64,000 nucleotides of DNA from an uncultured bacterium (GTDB lineage: Bacteria > Cyanobacteriota > Vampirovibrionia > Gastranaerophilales > Gastranaerophilaceae), in the NCBI GenBank assembly GCA_950022495.1, contig CATLLJ010000002.1, positions 62,001 through 126,000 on the forward strand, given 5' to 3'. The position numbers were made by a program, and so were the translations under genes. Shown piece after piece: positions 17,494 to 26,923 of the stretch (the first letter of the stretch is position 1; the number at the start of each line of letters is the position of its first letter). The notes below the pieces were generated by a model that searched no databases, was not told the DNA's origin, and saw only the letters and a program-made list of their open reading frames with translations.

Positions 17494-20310
17494 ATGGAAA
17501 AGAAGAGAATAAAATCATCAATAAAATTTTTAACCGGCACCTTAACCATTGCCACAATATTATCAGCTCCATTTTTCTTATATTTAAAAGTTTTACCCTG
17601 GGCTGTATCAAATGATAAAGTTATTAATTATATAGAAAATATTGCACAAAAAGCTTATTACGTAGACTTAGATATAAAAAATCCTGTCTTAAAAACTAAT
17701 TTATCACCTGATTTATCATTTAGCGTTGACAAGATTTCAGTAGATTGCAACAAAAAGTCTCTTGTTGATATAAATAAACTTGATATAAATATTTCATTAG
17801 CAAAACTTTTACAAAAGAAAATCATTTTAAAGAAAGCAAATATTGATTATTTTTATGCTGATGTAAATAAAATTATGGAACTGCCTGCTTTCAAACAACA
17901 GCAGCCACAGCAAAAATGCGAATGGAATCTTGATGTATTCCAATCTGTTCTTGGTATTAATAACGCAAAAATTATTTATAGTATTGATAAAAATACAATC
18001 GTAAAAATCAATGCTAAAGATTTAAAAATTGACGACAATATTAATAAAAAACATGTTAATTACACAATTAACACTGATATTACCAAGGGGAAAAACAATA
18101 TCAATATTCAAACTTCAGATAACGGCGGAGTTTACCTGCTCAATAAAGATAAGTTTGTTATTGAAAATTCTCCGATAATTATAAATAAAAATCAAAAAAT
18201 TACATTAAACGGGCAGGTTGACAGCAAATCAAATTATAATATAAATCTGTCCTCAAAAAACTTTTCAATTCCGTATGTTATAGATTTACTAAATTCTCAA
18301 ATTATAGAAAACGACTTACAAACACAGCTTGTTTATTTTAAAGACATAGACGGAACTTTTGACTTTAATATAAAAGCTGATAACAAAAATCTTGACGGTA
18401 AAATCAATTTGAATAAATTATCATTCAAACTTGTTCCGTTTTTGGATTTACCTGTATTGCTAAACAGCGGAAATGTGTCATTTGATTATAATAAAGTCCA
18501 TCTAAAAGGTTTTAAAGGATATTATAACAACAAGAAAACCAACAAGATGGATTTTGAAGGCACAATCACGGATTACCTGAAATCTGTAGATACAGACCTT
18601 GTTGGAAATGCAATTGTCACCAATGACTTTGCGAAAAACTATCTTTCAAAAATGGCAGGAACCAATATTGAGATGGAAGGTAGTGCTGATACAAGAGTAA
18701 AACTAAAATCCAAATATAACAAAATTGATTTAACCTGGCTATACCGATTCAAAAAAGGAAACGGGTTCATAATTGACGGTGAAGAATCAACAATGAACGA
18801 TTTAGCAAACCGTGTGCTTGTTGCAAAAATGCATTTTGAAGATACATTATTAACTATAAAATCACTTGACTATTATGCAGGAAACCCTGAAGATAAAAAT
18901 CCAAATGCAAGAATTCCAATAATAAGTTTCAATAGTAATATTGATTTTGCAGATAATAAAACATTTGTAAAAGATTTTGAACTGGAACTTCCAAAACCAA
19001 TGCCGTCAGGCTTTATAAATATGCTAATAAAGCAAAAATTATTCAAAGGCGGCACTTTCACAGGTAAAATGCGAGTTTTAAATACCGGCAAATATCCCGT
19101 TCTAAAAGGTAAAATGCAACTCCACGATGTTAGGATACCAAGCCAGCGTCTATATATAAGAAATGGACAGATGGAAGCAAAAAACGGGCTAATTCGATTA
19201 AGTTCGGATGGACGCTATAGACGTTCTGAATATAAGGCTTTCGGAGATATTGTTAATGAAATCAAGTTTCCGATAATAGTTAAGGATGCAGAACTTGCAA
19301 TAGACTGTATTGACGTAGAAAAATATTTAAGAATATTCAATAATCAGATGCCGTCAGAACAAGCCGCACAGAATGTACAAACTGCCGTAGCTGAATCTAT
19401 TGAAAAGAATTCAAATCTAACAGAAGATGATGACAGCGATATCCAAACATTTGACCTTGCCAACCTTATTATTGAAAAATGCACATTAAAAGCGGATAAA
19501 GGGTTTTATAAGGATATAAATTTTGCAAATGTTGTCGGAAATCTTACCCTTGATAAAAACAGTCTGCTGAAAATTGAATCCAATAAATTTGATATCGCAG
19601 AGGGTACATCTTCGGCAAAAATCAATTGTGATTTAAAAAATCATAAATATAATATCTGGCTTGCACTTGTTCAGGTTAATTCCGATTTAATTGCCTCAAC
19701 TATTCTAAATTTACCTAACGAAATTAACGGAAAAGCCAGCGGTTTAATGGAACTTGATACCGATGATTCTCTAAAATTAAACGGTAGAATTCAATTCAGA
19801 GTATATGAAGGAATTATTGCTAAAATCGGTTTAGTAGAATATGCAATGAAAGTTGCAGCTCTATTTAGAAACCCATTAACAATGGTAACGCCAACAGTAA
19901 TTTCTGATTTGGTATCAATTCCGGAAGGTAAATTTGACCAGATTGACGGAGATTTAAGATTAAAAAACAATGTTGTTATGCCAATGATGATTAAATCATC
20001 ATCCCCACAATTAAGCTCATTTATAATTGGAACCTATGACTTAGAAGCTCAAGATGCAGCACTTAGAATTTATACTAAATTTTCAAATAGAAAAAAAGGA
20101 ATGTACGGATTTTTGAGAAACCTTTCACTGAACAGTCTTGCTAACAGAATTCCGCTAAGCAGCAGGAATGACAGTGATTACTACGCTGCTGAAATCTCTC
20201 AATTACCAGAGATTGATGCTGACGAAAAAGATTGCCAGATATTTTTGACAAAAGTTGACGGAGATATTGTTCAGAACAATTTCTTATCATCATTAAAAAA
20301 GATTAAATAA
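17494..20310 (+). CDS. AsmA-like / TamB-superfamily envelope protein
   Basis: A 938-residue protein with one N-terminal transmembrane anchor (residues about 10-32) and a long periplasmic part made of repeating beta strands. The start resembles AsmA ('VLPWAVSNDKVINYIE', then 'ITVD/ISVD'-type strands and 'INISLAKLLQKKIILKKANI'), and the last 250 residues resemble the AsmA C-terminal region ('RIQFRVYEGIIAKIGLVEYA', 'GKFDQIDGDLRLKNNVVMPM'). Proteins of this superfamily form hydrophobic grooves that carry phospholipids between the membranes of diderm bacteria, so the cell is probably diderm. The exact subfamily (AsmA, YhdP or YicH type) cannot be settled by eye. It is encoded singly. Confidence 0.75.
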   Translation: MEKKRIKSSIKFLTGTLTIATILSAPFFLYLKVLPWAVSNDKVINYIENIAQKAYYVDLDIKNPVLKTNLSPDLSFSVDKISVDCNKKSLVDINKLDINISLAKLLQKKIILKKANIDYFYADVNKIMELPAFKQQQPQQKCEWNLDVFQSVLGINNAKIIYSIDKNTIVKINAKDLKIDDNINKKHVNYTINTDITKGKNNINIQTSDNGGVYLLNKDKFVIENSPIIINKNQKITLNGQVDSKSNYNINLSSKNFSIPYVIDLLNSQIIENDLQTQLVYFKDIDGTFDFNIKADNKNLDGKINLNKLSFKLVPFLDLPVLLNSGNVSFDYNKVHLKGFKGYYNNKKTNKMDFEGTITDYLKSVDTDLVGNAIVTNDFAKNYLSKMAGTNIEMEGSADTRVKLKSKYNKIDLTWLYRFKKGNGFIIDGEESTMNDLANRVLVAKMHFEDTLLTIKSLDYYAGNPEDKNPNARIPIISFNSNIDFADNKTFVKDFELELPKPMPSGFINMLIKQKLFKGGTFTGKMRVLNTGKYPVLKGKMQLHDVRIPSQRLYIRNGQMEAKNGLIRLSSDGRYRRSEYKAFGDIVNEIKFPIIVKDAELAIDCIDVEKYLRIFNNQMPSEQAAQNVQTAVAESIEKNSNLTEDDDSDIQTFDLANLIIEKCTLKADKGFYKDINFANVVGNLTLDKNSLLKIESNKFDIAEGTSSAKINCDLKNHKYNIWLALVQVNSDLIASTILNLPNEINGKASGLMELDTDDSLKLNGRIQFRVYEGIIAKIGLVEYAMKVAALFRNPLTMVTPTVISDLVSIPEGKFDQIDGDLRLKNNVVMPMMIKSSSPQLSSFIIGTYDLEAQDAALRIYTKFSNRKKGMYGFLRNLSLNSLANRIPLSSRNDSDYYAAEISQLPEIDADEKDCQIFLTKVDGDIVQNNFLSSLKKIK

Positions 20311-20466
20311 TAATTTATATTCTTGAAAAAATTTGTACTTTATAAGATAATCTTTCTGTGTAGCTTTTGGAAGTAAGAATATAAAAGTATATGCATAAGA
20401 AATTGTACAAACATATTATTCTGAAAATATTATCAGAATTTTAATAAAATATAGTGGAGATAAAGT

Positions 20467-22224
20467 ATGGATATTTTTTCAATATTTACCTTATGCGGAG
20501 GATTGGCGTTTTTCTTATACGGGATGATTGTTATGTCCGCCGGATTGGAAAAGATATCCGGTGGAAAGTTAGAACAACTGCTGGCACAACTTACATCCAA
20601 CCCTTTTAAAGGCTTCTTATTAGGGGTAGGAATGACTATAGCAGTACAGAGTTCTTCTGCAGTTTCAGTTATGCTTGTTGGTTTTGTAAACTCCGGAATA
20701 ATGCATTTATCTCAAACTATTGCGATTACTCTTGGTTCTAATATTGGTACAACTGCAACTTCCTGGATTTTGAGTTTATCAGGTATACAAAGTACTAATT
20801 TTGTCTTAAGACTTCTAAAACCTGAATCTTTTTCACCAATACTAGCATTAATAGGTGTAATCCTATTAATGACAACTAAAAATAATTATTCCAGAAGAAA
20901 ACCTGTTGGGGCGTTTTTAATAGGTTTTGCTATTTTGATGTTCGGAATGGGATTGATGTCTTCATCAATGGCACCATTGGCACATGACCCGAATTTCGCA
21001 AATATATTGACCATCTTTAAAAATCCATTCCTTGGACTTCTTGTTGGTTTAATCGTTACTGCTGTTATTCAAAGCTCCGCAGCTTCAGTTGGGATGCTTC
21101 AAGCTCTATCATTGACAGGCAGTATTCCTTATTCAGTAGCGGCACCTATTGTCGCAGGTCAAAATATAGGAACCTGTATAACGGCAATGCTGTCAAGCAT
21201 TGGAGTTAATACAAATGCTAAAAAAGTTGCAGCAATGCATATTATATTTAATATAACAGGAGCAATTGCATTTATCCTTTTATATGAATTTTGCATTCAT
21301 TTTGTAAACAAACTTGATATGATGTCCAATCCGTTTGGAATTGCACTTGTTCATACTGTTTATAACGTTGTAACTGTAATTGTTTGTTTCCCACTAAGCA
21401 AAGCACTTCAAAAAGTTGTTGATAAATTAGTTAAAGAAAACAAAGAAGATCAGGAAGTTATTCTCGACGAACGCTTGTTATTAACTCCGTCAATTGCAGT
21501 TGCTCAATGCTACAAAACAACAGGAACTATGGCAAAAATTACCAGAGATTCACTTGTAATGTCAGTTAGAATGTTAAAACAATACAATCCGAAAGTTGCT
21601 GAAGTTATTAACAAAAACGAAGTTTTAATTGATAAATATCAAGATACATTAGAAGCATTCTTACAAAAACTTTCAGCCAAAGAATTAACGGATGAAGACA
21701 GTAATAAAATATCACAGCTTATTCTATCAATTTCAGATTTTGAAAAAATCGCAGACCACGCATTACATATCTTAAATGTAGCTGATAAAATTCATAGAAA
21801 AGAATGGAAATTATTCCCTGAAACCGTTCAAGAATTAAAACATGTTGTCAATGCAGTGAAAGAAGTTTACGATTTGACTGTCAGAGCTTTTATCAATTCA
21901 GATTTACAAACAGCATATCATGTTGAACCATTTGAACAGGTTGTTGATGACATTGCTTATGTTGCAAAGAAAAACCACATCAAACGTGTAAAAAAAGAAA
22001 AATCACATATCAAACGCGGTTTCGTTTATGTTGAAGTTCTAAACGATTTAGAAAGAATTTCAGACCACTGTTCAAATATTGCAACGAATATAATTCAATC
22101 TATTCATTCTTCAATTCCTAAACATGTTCTTAAAAACAAATTAAAAGAATTCAACAATGAAGATTTAGCAAAAGAAGTTTCAGAATTCAAATCATCTTAT
22201 GCGATTGAAGCAATGATAAAATAA
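20467..22224 (+). CDS. Na+/phosphate cotransporter with C-terminal PhoU-like domain
   Basis: A 585-residue NptA/YjbB-type transporter. Two inverted Na/Pi-cotransporter repeats are visible: 'GMTIAVQSSSAVSVMLVGFV' near residue 58 and 'IVTAVIQSSAASVGMLQAL' near residue 195, each with the QSSSA/QSSAA signature. Then come 'GSNIGTTATSW' and 'GQNIGTCITAM'. Residues 340-580 form a helical PhoU-like domain ('ISDFEKIADHALHILNVADK', 'LNDLERISDHCSNIATNI') with the E-x-x-x-D-H metal-binding pattern twice. It imports phosphate using the sodium gradient. The thioesterase gene starts ten bases after its stop, so the two are co-transcribed. Confidence 0.9.
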   Translation: MDIFSIFTLCGGLAFFLYGMIVMSAGLEKISGGKLEQLLAQLTSNPFKGFLLGVGMTIAVQSSSAVSVMLVGFVNSGIMHLSQTIAITLGSNIGTTATSWILSLSGIQSTNFVLRLLKPESFSPILALIGVILLMTTKNNYSRRKPVGAFLIGFAILMFGMGLMSSSMAPLAHDPNFANILTIFKNPFLGLLVGLIVTAVIQSSAASVGMLQALSLTGSIPYSVAAPIVAGQNIGTCITAMLSSIGVNTNAKKVAAMHIIFNITGAIAFILLYEFCIHFVNKLDMMSNPFGIALVHTVYNVVTVIVCFPLSKALQKVVDKLVKENKEDQEVILDERLLLTPSIAVAQCYKTTGTMAKITRDSLVMSVRMLKQYNPKVAEVINKNEVLIDKYQDTLEAFLQKLSAKELTDEDSNKISQLILSISDFEKIADHALHILNVADKIHRKEWKLFPETVQELKHVVNAVKEVYDLTVRAFINSDLQTAYHVEPFEQVVDDIAYVAKKNHIKRVKKEKSHIKRGFVYVEVLNDLERISDHCSNIATNIIQSIHSSIPKHVLKNKLKEFNNEDLAKEVSEFKSSYAIEAMIK

Positions 22225-22234
22225 GAGGAAAACA

Positions 22235-22999
22235 ATGACTGGTTGCTTAACAAAATACACATTATCAGATACATATCAAGTATCTATGTCAGAAGTAGAT
22301 ACTAAAGGGGCAATCAAACCCGCAGTATTACTAAACTATATGCAAGACTTAGCCGCTAAATCCATTGATAAAATCGGACACGAATTATCCTGCGAAGGTT
22401 TAGCCGAAAAAGGATTAGGCTGGTTTTTAATTCGTTACAGAATTGAATTTGATGATTATCCAATAAATGCATCAGAAATTTCTGTAAAAACAGAATGCCG
22501 CGGTGCACATAAAATGACAACTTACAGAGATTTTGAATGTTGTAATAAAACTTCCGGAGAACGGATCTTAAGAGCTGTAACATCATGGTTTCTTGTTGAT
22601 TTAAACAACAAATCAGTTATTAACATTCAAAAAGAATATCCTGACTTCTTACAATTTGAGAAAAGAGAAAATGATTTAGAATTAAGAAAACTCAAACCAA
22701 TTGAAGCCTCTGATTCTGAAAAACTTTTCCACGTAAGATATGATGACTTAGACTTGAACGGACATGTTAACAATACAGTATACATAACATGGGCTATGGA
22801 AGCTTTAGATTACGAATTCCGTTCAAAACATAAATTAAAAACATTAGATATATATTTCAAACACGAAGTAAAATATGGAGAAGATATTTTATCACTTGTA
22901 AAAATTTATAAAGAAGACAAAACAACAGAACACTTAATAAAAAATGCAAAAACAGGGGAAGAAGTCTGCCTGCTAAAAGCAGAATTTGTTGAAATATAG
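22235..22999 (+). CDS. Acyl-ACP thioesterase
   Basis: A 254-residue double-hotdog enzyme of the FatA/FatB-like acyl-ACP thioesterase family, which releases free fatty acids from acyl carrier protein. The N-terminal hotdog holds 'VDTKGAIKPAVLLNYMQDLA' with its long helix. The C-terminal hotdog has 'VRYDDLDLNGHVNNTVY', in which Asp173, Asn175 and His177 correspond to the known active-site residues. The length is typical of bacterial members. It lies ten bases after the phosphate transporter gene and 69 bases before an acyl-CoA ligase gene, which could reactivate the released fatty acids. AGAGGAAAACA precedes the ATG. Confidence 0.9.
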   Translation: MTGCLTKYTLSDTYQVSMSEVDTKGAIKPAVLLNYMQDLAAKSIDKIGHELSCEGLAEKGLGWFLIRYRIEFDDYPINASEISVKTECRGAHKMTTYRDFECCNKTSGERILRAVTSWFLVDLNNKSVINIQKEYPDFLQFEKRENDLELRKLKPIEASDSEKLFHVRYDDLDLNGHVNNTVYITWAMEALDYEFRSKHKLKTLDIYFKHEVKYGEDILSLVKIYKEDKTTEHLIKNAKTGEEVCLLKAEFVEI

Positions 23000-23068
23000 C
23001 CAAATTGAGAAATTTATGCTATAATCCATCTTAGATAAATATTTTAGTTAAATACGGGGAGTATCATA

Positions 23069-24739
23069 ATGAGAGAAAATGTTTTATCATTATTAGACCA
23101 AAATACAAAACTATATGGTGAAAGAATAGCATTAGGCAAAAGAAATAAATATGGTTGGAAAGAACTGACTTATAAAGGTTTAGGATTGCTTACAAAACAA
23201 TTTGCAAGTTACTTAATAACCGATTTGCAAATGCAAAAAGGTGAAAAACTTGCAATATTATCAGAATCAATACCCGAAATCGGTGCTTGCTTATTCGCAT
23301 CAGTAATTTCTGGAATGATTACAGTTCCTTTAGATAATAAATTGACAATTTATGAATTAGAGTCCATATTAACAAGCTGTCAGCCTTCTGTTTTAGCTTT
23401 TTCTCAAGCTAATTATGAAAAAGCACTTGAATTAAAAAAACGTATACCATCTATTAAACACTTAATATTAATGGATGAACCTATTTACAATTCTGATATT
23501 CCAAGCCTATACACATTACCAACAGGCAGAGAATGCAAATGGAGACACCGTTCATTACGTGATACAGCTCTAATTATTTATACATCAGGTACAACAGGAG
23601 CTCCAAAAGGGGTACAGACAACTTTTGGAAACATGACAACACAAGTTATTGAAATGAACAAAATTTTACCTGAAATTTTACCGCATGAAACAGTTAACTT
23701 GCTGTCAATCTTACCGATGAACCATTTATTTGAATTAACGGTAGGATTTTCATCATTCTTAAATAGAGGTTCTTCTATCTTTTATCCGCAAAGCTTAAAA
23801 CCAAAAGATGTTCTTGCAGATATGAGAGAAAAACACATTGACTTTATGATTGTTGTTCCTGCGTTTTTAAAATTATTAAAAACAACAATTGAAGCAGATA
23901 TAAAATCCTGGTCAACAGAAGAAAAACTTCTATTTGAACGCTCTTACGCTGCAGCTGAATATATCACAGACTATGATATTAAACGTCAGTTATTTAGAAG
24001 TATCTTAGCTAAATTTGGCGGAAACTTCTATGGATTTATCACAGGCGGAGCACCATTAGATCCTACAGTTGGCGAATTCTTTGAAAGAATTGGTATAAAA
24101 ATATTCCAGGGATACGGTTTGTCTGAAACAAGCCCTATTATTTCAATGGATAGAGGAGATGACAGAAAATTATTATCTGTTGGACCGGTATTAAGCTCTT
24201 ATGATGCAAAAATCGACCCTGATACAGGAGAATTACTTGTAAAAGGACCATCAGTTATGAAAGGTTATTATAACAACCCTGAAAAAACAGCCGAAGTTCT
24301 GGAACCGGACGGATGGCTTCACACAGGTGATATCGGAGAATTCGACGAAGACGGAAGATTATATATTACAGGTCGTATTAAGAATATGATTGTACTTTCC
24401 GGCGGTAAAAAAGTATTTCCTGAAGAAGTAGAAGCTGTATTAGAAAACAATCCTCACTTTGCAGAAATTTGTGTATTCGGAGCAACAAGAACATCCGGAG
24501 CAAAAGATGGGACTGAAGAAATTATGACTGTAATTGTTCCAACTGAAGATATTATTGCAAAATATCCAAATGAAGATGAATTACAAAAATTCATCGGTCA
24601 AGAAGTTAAAGATTTGTCAGTACAGCTTGCACCATACAAACGTCCGGTAAATATTGTTGTAAGAAAAGAACCACTTCCAAGAACTTCAACAAGAAAAGTT
24701 AAAAGAAATGTTGTAAAAGAAGAAACAATGGCATTATAG
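23069..24739 (+). CDS. Long-chain acyl-CoA/acyl-ACP ligase (AMP-binding, FadD-like)
   Basis: A 556-residue adenylate-forming enzyme. The P-loop-like motif 'YTSGTTGAPKGV' lies near residues 171-182, 'GFITGGAPLDP' and 'GYGLSETSPIIS' form the acyl-adenylate site, and 'LHTGDIGEFDEDGRLYITGR' leads to the hinge before the C-terminal domain with its catalytic Lys ('TSTRKVKR'). It activates fatty acids with ATP and a thiol acceptor. With the thioesterase directly upstream it can form a release-and-reactivate pair. A TATAAT box at about 23020 suggests its own promoter in the intergenic gap. A long inverted repeat follows the stop codon. Confidence 0.9.
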   Translation: MRENVLSLLDQNTKLYGERIALGKRNKYGWKELTYKGLGLLTKQFASYLITDLQMQKGEKLAILSESIPEIGACLFASVISGMITVPLDNKLTIYELESILTSCQPSVLAFSQANYEKALELKKRIPSIKHLILMDEPIYNSDIPSLYTLPTGRECKWRHRSLRDTALIIYTSGTTGAPKGVQTTFGNMTTQVIEMNKILPEILPHETVNLLSILPMNHLFELTVGFSSFLNRGSSIFYPQSLKPKDVLADMREKHIDFMIVVPAFLKLLKTTIEADIKSWSTEEKLLFERSYAAAEYITDYDIKRQLFRSILAKFGGNFYGFITGGAPLDPTVGEFFERIGIKIFQGYGLSETSPIISMDRGDDRKLLSVGPVLSSYDAKIDPDTGELLVKGPSVMKGYYNNPEKTAEVLEPDGWLHTGDIGEFDEDGRLYITGRIKNMIVLSGGKKVFPEEVEAVLENNPHFAEICVFGATRTSGAKDGTEEIMTVIVPTEDIIAKYPNEDELQKFIGQEVKDLSVQLAPYKRPVNIVVRKEPLPRTSTRKVKRNVVKEETMAL

Positions 24740-24746
24740 ACAATTC

Positions 24747-24776
24747 AGCAAAGCCAATAGTATTATTGGCTTTGCT
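24747..24776 (+). terminator. Perfect hairpin after acyl-CoA ligase gene
   Basis: AGCAAAGCCAATA pairs with TATTGGCTTTGCT (13 bp, four-base loop). No proper T run follows, so it may stabilise the 3' end rather than terminate fully. Confidence 0.6.
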
Positions 24777-24823
24777 TATACTTAAAGGAACAATATGTTA
24801 AATACTAATCTTCAGCATATCGA

Positions 24824-25447
24824 ATGGAGGATAGAAACCCTTTCTATACAAGAATTTTAGTCAGTTTTAGTAAATTTAAAAATTTAAAAGAAAGTTTCAG
24901 TATTGTCCAACAAGCATTAAGAATGTCGGAAATGTATAACGGCGGAGTTGATTCGTGGGATACATCATTAAACGGCAGTCAATTCTTTCATACATACATT
25001 GCCGAATACGTTAAATACACGGATGAATACACAACAGCAGAATTAAAAAGAAAAGTAAACCGAAAAAACTTAAACGGCTCCAGTTATTATGGCACAACAT
25101 ACACCGGTGGAAATGCCTATCATTTTACTCTTTTAAATGGAGTTATGATAACAACTAACCTAAATAGTTCAGGCGAAAAAGGCATGTGGGTAGGAATTGA
25201 TGTAAATGGAATATCTAAACCTAATAGAATAGGAAAAGATACCTTCTTATTCTTTTTATCAGCATCAGACGGGTTTCAACCGCTTGGCGGTAAAGGAACT
25301 CCTGCCAGCTGGTCTTATGGAGGATATGACAGGGCAAAAATAAAAGGAACAAATACAAACTCTTGCAATAAATCTAAAACGGGTTACTGGTGTGCAGCAT
25401 TGATTATTCAAGACGGATGGATTATGGCAGATGATTATCCTTGGTAA
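24824..25447 (+). pseudogene. Type IV pilin-like protein lacking its N-terminal helix
   Basis: The 207 residues match the soluble part of the prepilin-like proteins of this lineage: 'ILVSFSKFKNLKESFSIVQQ' would follow the hydrophobic helix in an intact pilin, and 'MWVGIDVNGISKPNRIGKD' resembles 'ICIDTNGIDKPNRWGYD' of the pilin at 3.2 kb. No prepilin peptidase site or hydrophobic helix is encoded: the frame is closed by a TAA shortly upstream, and no ribosome site fits the ATG at 24824. It is therefore either a truncated remnant or a silent donor cassette for pilin recombination; the second is speculative. It abuts the convergent HAD gene with no gap. Confidence 0.65.
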
Positions 25448-26140
25448 TTAGAATTTGCAGGAAACATCAAAAAGCGTTTTATCAAACTCTTTAAAACTAC
25501 TAATGATTTCACTGACACAAGGAACTGATTTATACAATTCAGGACTTTCTGCAGAGCATATTGCAACAATCTTGCCAATGCCTGCAGCCCTTGCTGATTC
25601 AATACCTGATAATGCATCTTCTACAACAATACAATCTTCAGGATTGAGATTTAAATTTTTTGCTGCAATCTGATAAATATCAGGAGCTGGTTTTCCCGGG
25701 ATAATCCCATCAGAATACACAATTTTATCTAAATCAAACCATTTTTCCAAATGAAAATGTTCTATATAAAAATCTACATTTAATTTGTCCGACATTGTAG
25801 CTATCGTCATAGGAACATCATTTTCTTTTAAGAAATCTAAGAATTCCTCAACACCTTCAGCCAGATGAAAATTATCCTTATCTTCCAAACTCATTTTTCT
25901 ATATAAAGCTTCTTTTTCCTGACCATATTTTTCAACCATTTCAGGAGTCGGCTGCTTTCCAATGGCATACCTGATAATTTGTTCATTCGTTCTGCCAAAC
26001 ATATATTTTAGCATCTCTTCATCTGAGAATGGGGTGCCTCTAAGTTTTTTGGAATATTCTCTCCATGTCAGCTTATGTAATTCGGAATCCCAGTATAATG
26101 TCCCGTTAAAATCAAAAATAATGCCTTTAAATGTCTTCAT
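25448..26140 (-). CDS. HAD-superfamily hydrolase (beta-phosphoglucomutase-like)
   Basis: A 230-residue cytoplasmic HAD subfamily IA enzyme. Motif I is 'GIIFDFNGTLYWDSELH' with the nucleophile Asp in D-F-N-G-T, motif II is 'MTIATMSDKLNVDF', and motif III/IV is 'GKPAPDIYQIAAKNLNLNPE' followed by 'CIVVEDALSGIESARAAGIG', the usual HAD-IA ending. The helical cap inserted after motif I fits beta-phosphoglucomutase or phosphoglycolate-phosphatase-type enzymes; the substrate is not determined. The Asn in D-F-N-G-T replaces the Asp common in phosphatases. It starts four bases after the stop of the TPR gene, so the two are co-transcribed. Confidence 0.85.
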   Translation of the reverse strand: MKTFKGIIFDFNGTLYWDSELHKLTWREYSKKLRGTPFSDEEMLKYMFGRTNEQIIRYAIGKQPTPEMVEKYGQEKEALYRKMSLEDKDNFHLAEGVEEFLDFLKENDVPMTIATMSDKLNVDFYIEHFHLEKWFDLDKIVYSDGIIPGKPAPDIYQIAAKNLNLNPEDCIVVEDALSGIESARAAGIGKIVAICSAESPELYKSVPCVSEIISSFKEFDKTLFDVSCKF

Positions 26141-26144
26141 TTAC

Positions 26145-26756
26145 TTATATTCTTTCCATCATTTTATTATATATATCTAAATATGTTTGAGCCTGCTTTT
26201 CTTTATTAAGCATTTTGAATGAATAAGCTAAATTATAATATATATCAGGGTCTGCTGCATTTAAATCCATTGCTCTAAAAAAATTATATCGAGCATTTCT
26301 GTAATCTTTCAACTTCAAATATGCACATCCCATATTGTAATACCCGTAAGAAAAATCATCTTTGTACTTTACAGCTTTTTTAAATTCTGCAAGTGCCATA
26401 TTTGGTTTTTCTTGAATTAAATAAATATAACCAAGATTATAATGAGCTTTATAATATTTAGGATCCTTTAATATAGCTTGATTAAACATAAAAACAGCTT
26501 CATTAATCTTGTCTTTGTCCTGCAAGATATTCCCCATCAAAAGCCAGTCTTCAGCACTTCTGTCATCAACCAGTTTTGCTTGCAAAATATCTAACGCAGC
26601 ATCAATACTATTTTGAGCATATAAAACTTTAGCCTGTTCAGTAACAGGATCAACAGTTTTTTCCTGAACTTCTTTTTTCCAAGGAATTGTTGCAGCAGAA
26701 ACCGAATTACAAAATACTCCGGTTAATAGCAAAAATATAATAATAAATCTCTTCAT
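26145..26756 (-). CDS. Exported TPR protein
   Basis: About 203 residues. It opens with MKRFIIIFLLLTGVFCNSVSA, a signal peptide, so I place the start at 26756 and not at the upstream in-frame ATG at 26792. After it come four or five TPR units, for example 'WLLMGNILQDKDKINEAVFM', 'YKAHYNLGYIYLIQEKPNMA', 'SYGYYNMGCAYLKLKDYRNA' and 'PDIYYNLAYSFKMLNKEKQA'. A TATAAT box ends exactly six bases before the ATG and there is no ribosome site, so the mRNA is probably leaderless. The HAD hydrolase gene follows after four bases. The role is probably protein binding in the periplasm. Confidence 0.85.
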   Translation of the reverse strand: MKRFIIIFLLLTGVFCNSVSAATIPWKKEVQEKTVDPVTEQAKVLYAQNSIDAALDILQAKLVDDRSAEDWLLMGNILQDKDKINEAVFMFNQAILKDPKYYKAHYNLGYIYLIQEKPNMALAEFKKAVKYKDDFSYGYYNMGCAYLKLKDYRNARYNFFRAMDLNAADPDIYYNLAYSFKMLNKEKQAQTYLDIYNKMMERI

Positions 26757-26762
26757 GACAAA

Positions 26763-26792
26763 ATTATAAAACAAATCCAAAATTTTTGCCAA
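26763..26792 (-). promoter_or_regulatory. Leaderless promoter of exported TPR gene
   Basis: On the minus strand TTGGCA, an 18-base spacer and a perfect TATAAT end six bases before the ATG at 26756. Confidence 0.5.
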
Positions 26793-26855
26793 TACTTAAG
26801 TTTTGGACTTATATAGGATTTTCCATCAAATATGTTGAAATGAAGTCATAATGTC

Positions 26856-26912
26856 ATGCTGAACTTGTTTCAGCATCTCGAACAAATAGAGACCCTGAAA
26901 CGAGTTCAGGGT
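26856..26912. repeat. Two adjacent palindromic repeats (REP-like)
   Basis: ATGCTGAA-CTTGT-TTCAGCAT (26856-26876) and ACCCTGAA-ACGAG-TTCAGGGT (26892-26912) are 8-bp stems with 5-base loops, sharing the TGAA/TTCA core in opposite arrangement. A third member lies at 54473. They form a dispersed intergenic palindrome family. Confidence 0.8.
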
Positions 26913-26923
26913 GACATTTTATA

